From Bradyrhizobium sp. SK17 (GTDB taxonomy: Bacteria; Pseudomonadota; Alphaproteobacteria; Rhizobiales; Xanthobacteraceae): a stretch of 64,000 nt of DNA. A program made the position numbers and the translations under genes. This document shows, piece by piece, positions 62,604 through 64,000 of the stretch; positions within the stretch are counted from its first letter, which is position 1, and each line of letters starts with the position of its first letter. The notes under the pieces are model-generated. The model was not told the origin of the DNA. It searched no databases and worked only from the letters and a program-made list of their open reading frames with translations. The stretch is taken from contig NZ_CP025113.1 of NCBI RefSeq assembly GCF_002831585.1, forward strand, positions 2,557,001 to 2,621,000, in the 5' to 3' direction.

Positions 62604-64000
62604 TCAGTTCGATTTGGCGTTCTCGGCCGCTGTCGCCGCTCCGCTGCCGGGTGGTGCTGCGGTCGCGGCATCGGGCGCCGGTTGCCGCGCGCCGCCGCCG
62701 GTGAAGCGCTCGATCACCGAGCGCACCGCGTCGCGGGTCTTGCGATCCTTCACCGCATCGAGCAGCGGAGCCGACGCCGGCGAGCGGCGGATCAGGCTCT
62801 CCGGATCGGGGAAGATCAGCGGATCGTCCCACGGGCCCTGGATCACGAACGGCAGGTCGAACGCGTTGCCGCCGGCGGATGCCGAGGTCAGGCTGGCGAC
62901 GCCCTTGAGGTCGTATTCGCGCGACGGCACCGAGGCGGTGCCGGTCAGCGTGATCTTCGCCGCCGGGCTTTCGACGTGGATGTCGTCGGCGGTGGCAACG
63001 CCGTCGGCGAACTTCACCGAGATGCTGAGATTGTCATAGGGCGTCGAGCCGGAGCGGAAATTGCCGCCGCCGGACAGCGGCCGCTTCTCCAGCCGCCGCA
63101 GCAACTGCTCGACATTGAAGCCGGCGATCGCGCCGTCGTGCCCGGTCAGCGTGGCGGTGCCGTCGAGCGACGACGCGAGCCCGAACGGGCTCGAGCCGGA
63201 GGCGGTCAGCGAGACGTTGAGGTTGCCGCGGCCGGACAGCTTGTTGATGCCGAACAATTCGCTGGCGCAAGCCTGCAAATCGACATCGGTGAACTGGAAT
63301 TGCGCCCTGACGTCGGCCACCGCATCGGAGCGCGCGATCGCGAACGAACCCCTGGCGATGCCGCCATACATCTGCGCCTCGCCGACGCTGAGCGCGAGCG
63401 CACCGCCGCGCAGATTGGCGCCGAACGCGGTGCGGCCGAGCCTGGACGGGCCGACCGTCACCTTGGCGGCCGACAGCCGCATGTCGAGATCGGTCGACGA
63501 CAGCGAGGACAGATCGAACAGCTGCCTGTTCCAGTCGCGCTGGCCGCTGGCCAGCAGGCGGAAGGTCGAGATGTAGGGCGTGAAATCGAGATTGCCGGCG
63601 GCAAGCGTCGCTTGCAGCGTCTGCCGGCCGTTATTGGCGTAAGTCATCACGCCCTCGGCGACATTGCCGTCGAGCTCGACATTGACATTGGTGAGCGCGA
63701 CCGAGCCGCCGACCACATTGGCGCGGGCCTTCATCGCGAAGCGGCCGAAGCCGCCACCGCCGCCGGGCGGTGCCTGTCCCATCCAGCGCAACGCGTTGCG
63801 CAGCGACGGGCTATCCATGGTGGCGGTGCCTTCCATCATCAGGCTGGTGCGGTTGGCCACGGTTCCGTCGAACGCAACCTTCAGCGGCGCGCTGGCGAGC
63901 CGTGCCTTGAGGCCGGAACGGTCGCCCGACAGCAGCGCGACGAAATCGCTGGCGCTGATCGAGCCGTCGACGCGCTCGCCGCGCCAGTCGAACTGGCCGG
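62604..64000 (-). CDS. AsmA family protein, C-terminal part (runs off the window)
   Basis: At least 465 residues are visible; the frame is open to the right edge, so the N-terminus is missing. The AsmA C-terminal domain is seen in LSISVKFADGVATADDIHVESPAAKITLTGTASVPSREYDLKG-type sequence and in FDLPFVIQGPWDDPLIFPDPESLIRRSP. AsmA-like proteins are inner-membrane-anchored, bridge-like proteins linked to lipid transport to the outer membrane. The last 40 residues are Ala/Pro-rich. Confidence 0.88.
   Translation of the reverse strand, partial: GQFDWRGERVDGSISASDFVALLSGDRSGLKARLASAPLKVAFDGTVANRTSLMMEGTATMDSPSLRNALRWMGQAPPGGGGGFGRFAMKARANVVGGSVALTNVNVELDGNVAEGVMTYANNGRQTLQATLAAGNLDFTPYISTFRLLASGQRDWNRQLFDLSSLSSTDLDMRLSAAKVTVGPSRLGRTAFGANLRGGALALSVGEAQMYGGIARGSFAIARSDAVADVRAQFQFTDVDLQACASELFGINKLSGRGNLNVSLTASGSSPFGLASSLDGTATLTGHDGAIAGFNVEQLLRRLEKRPLSGGGNFRSGSTPYDNLSISVKFADGVATADDIHVESPAAKITLTGTASVPSREYDLKGVASLTSASAGGNAFDLPFVIQGPWDDPLIFPDPESLIRRSPASAPLLDAVKDRKTRDAVRSVIERFTGGGARQPAPDAATAAPPGSGAATAAENAKSN

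Overview
The window is GC-rich chromosomal DNA of an alphaproteobacterium, most probably Bradyrhizobium or a close relative (Nitrobacteraceae, Hyphomicrobiales). This is inferred from four things. The gene set includes a tol-pal cluster running on into tilS-ftsH, a three-gene proton-translocating transhydrogenase, a proteobacterial aa3-oxidase subunit IV, and a DUF1244 gene next to gapR. The dispersed palindromic repeats are of the Rhizobiales type. There are CtrA-type TTAA-N7-TTAA promoter boxes. Long spurious open frames lie opposite real genes, as expected at high GC. No tRNA, rRNA, CRISPR array, transposase or prophage was found, so this reads as core chromosome and not a mobile island.

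Layout. 1-5 kb: tail of a CobW-type GTPase, a DUF3095 cyclase-like protein, a methyltransferase, a DUF2147 exported protein, a MATE exporter and a GNAT acetyltransferase. 5-6.4 kb: Fe-type superoxide dismutase and a fluoride channel (crcB) bracketed by two copies of one palindromic repeat. 6.7-19 kb: tolQ-tolR-tolA-tolB, then a membrane GGDEF-EAL protein and a FeeM/LuxI-like N-acyl synthase, then pal, a frameshifted cpoB, tilS, ftsH and a DUF3052 gene. 19.5-27 kb: a periplasmic binding protein, a polytopic membrane protein, a TetR regulator, an OsmC peroxidase, DUF1036-pyk, a DUF1244 gene and gapR. 27-35 kb: a MepK-like murein endopeptidase behind a YcbB-like L,D-transpeptidase, an orphan sigma-54 response regulator, and an M3 oligoendopeptidase. 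35.6-41.3 kb: a 50-residue cytochrome oxidase subunit IV, pntAA-pntAB-pntB, a small cysteine-containing protein, a hydrolase, a Ca2+/H+ antiporter and a cupin. 41.5-48.5 kb: a repeat-rich anchored protein, a TPR lipoprotein, rpsU, aqpZ, purE-purK, a diguanylate cyclase, and small genes including a divergent DUF465 pair. 48.5-64 kb: an FAD oxidoreductase, a PAS-GGDEF-EAL protein, an ABC-F ATPase, a TTC38-like protein, two convergent and individually incomplete ABC importers, and the edge of an AsmA-family gene.

How the genes fit together. The cell envelope is the main theme: Tol-Pal, CpoB, an L,D-transpeptidase with its probable matching endopeptidase, FtsH and AsmA. Three c-di-GMP enzymes are present. 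Short CtrA-type motifs precede tolQ, the N-acyl synthase gene and pal, and one lies between the sigma-54 regulator and pepF. This suggests, but does not prove, that envelope constriction genes, a possible acyl signal and c-di-GMP turnover share cell-cycle control here. No wholly new multi-gene system could be established. The strongest candidates for a second look are the GGDEF-EAL plus N-acyl synthase insertion inside tol-pal, and the frameshift in cpoB.
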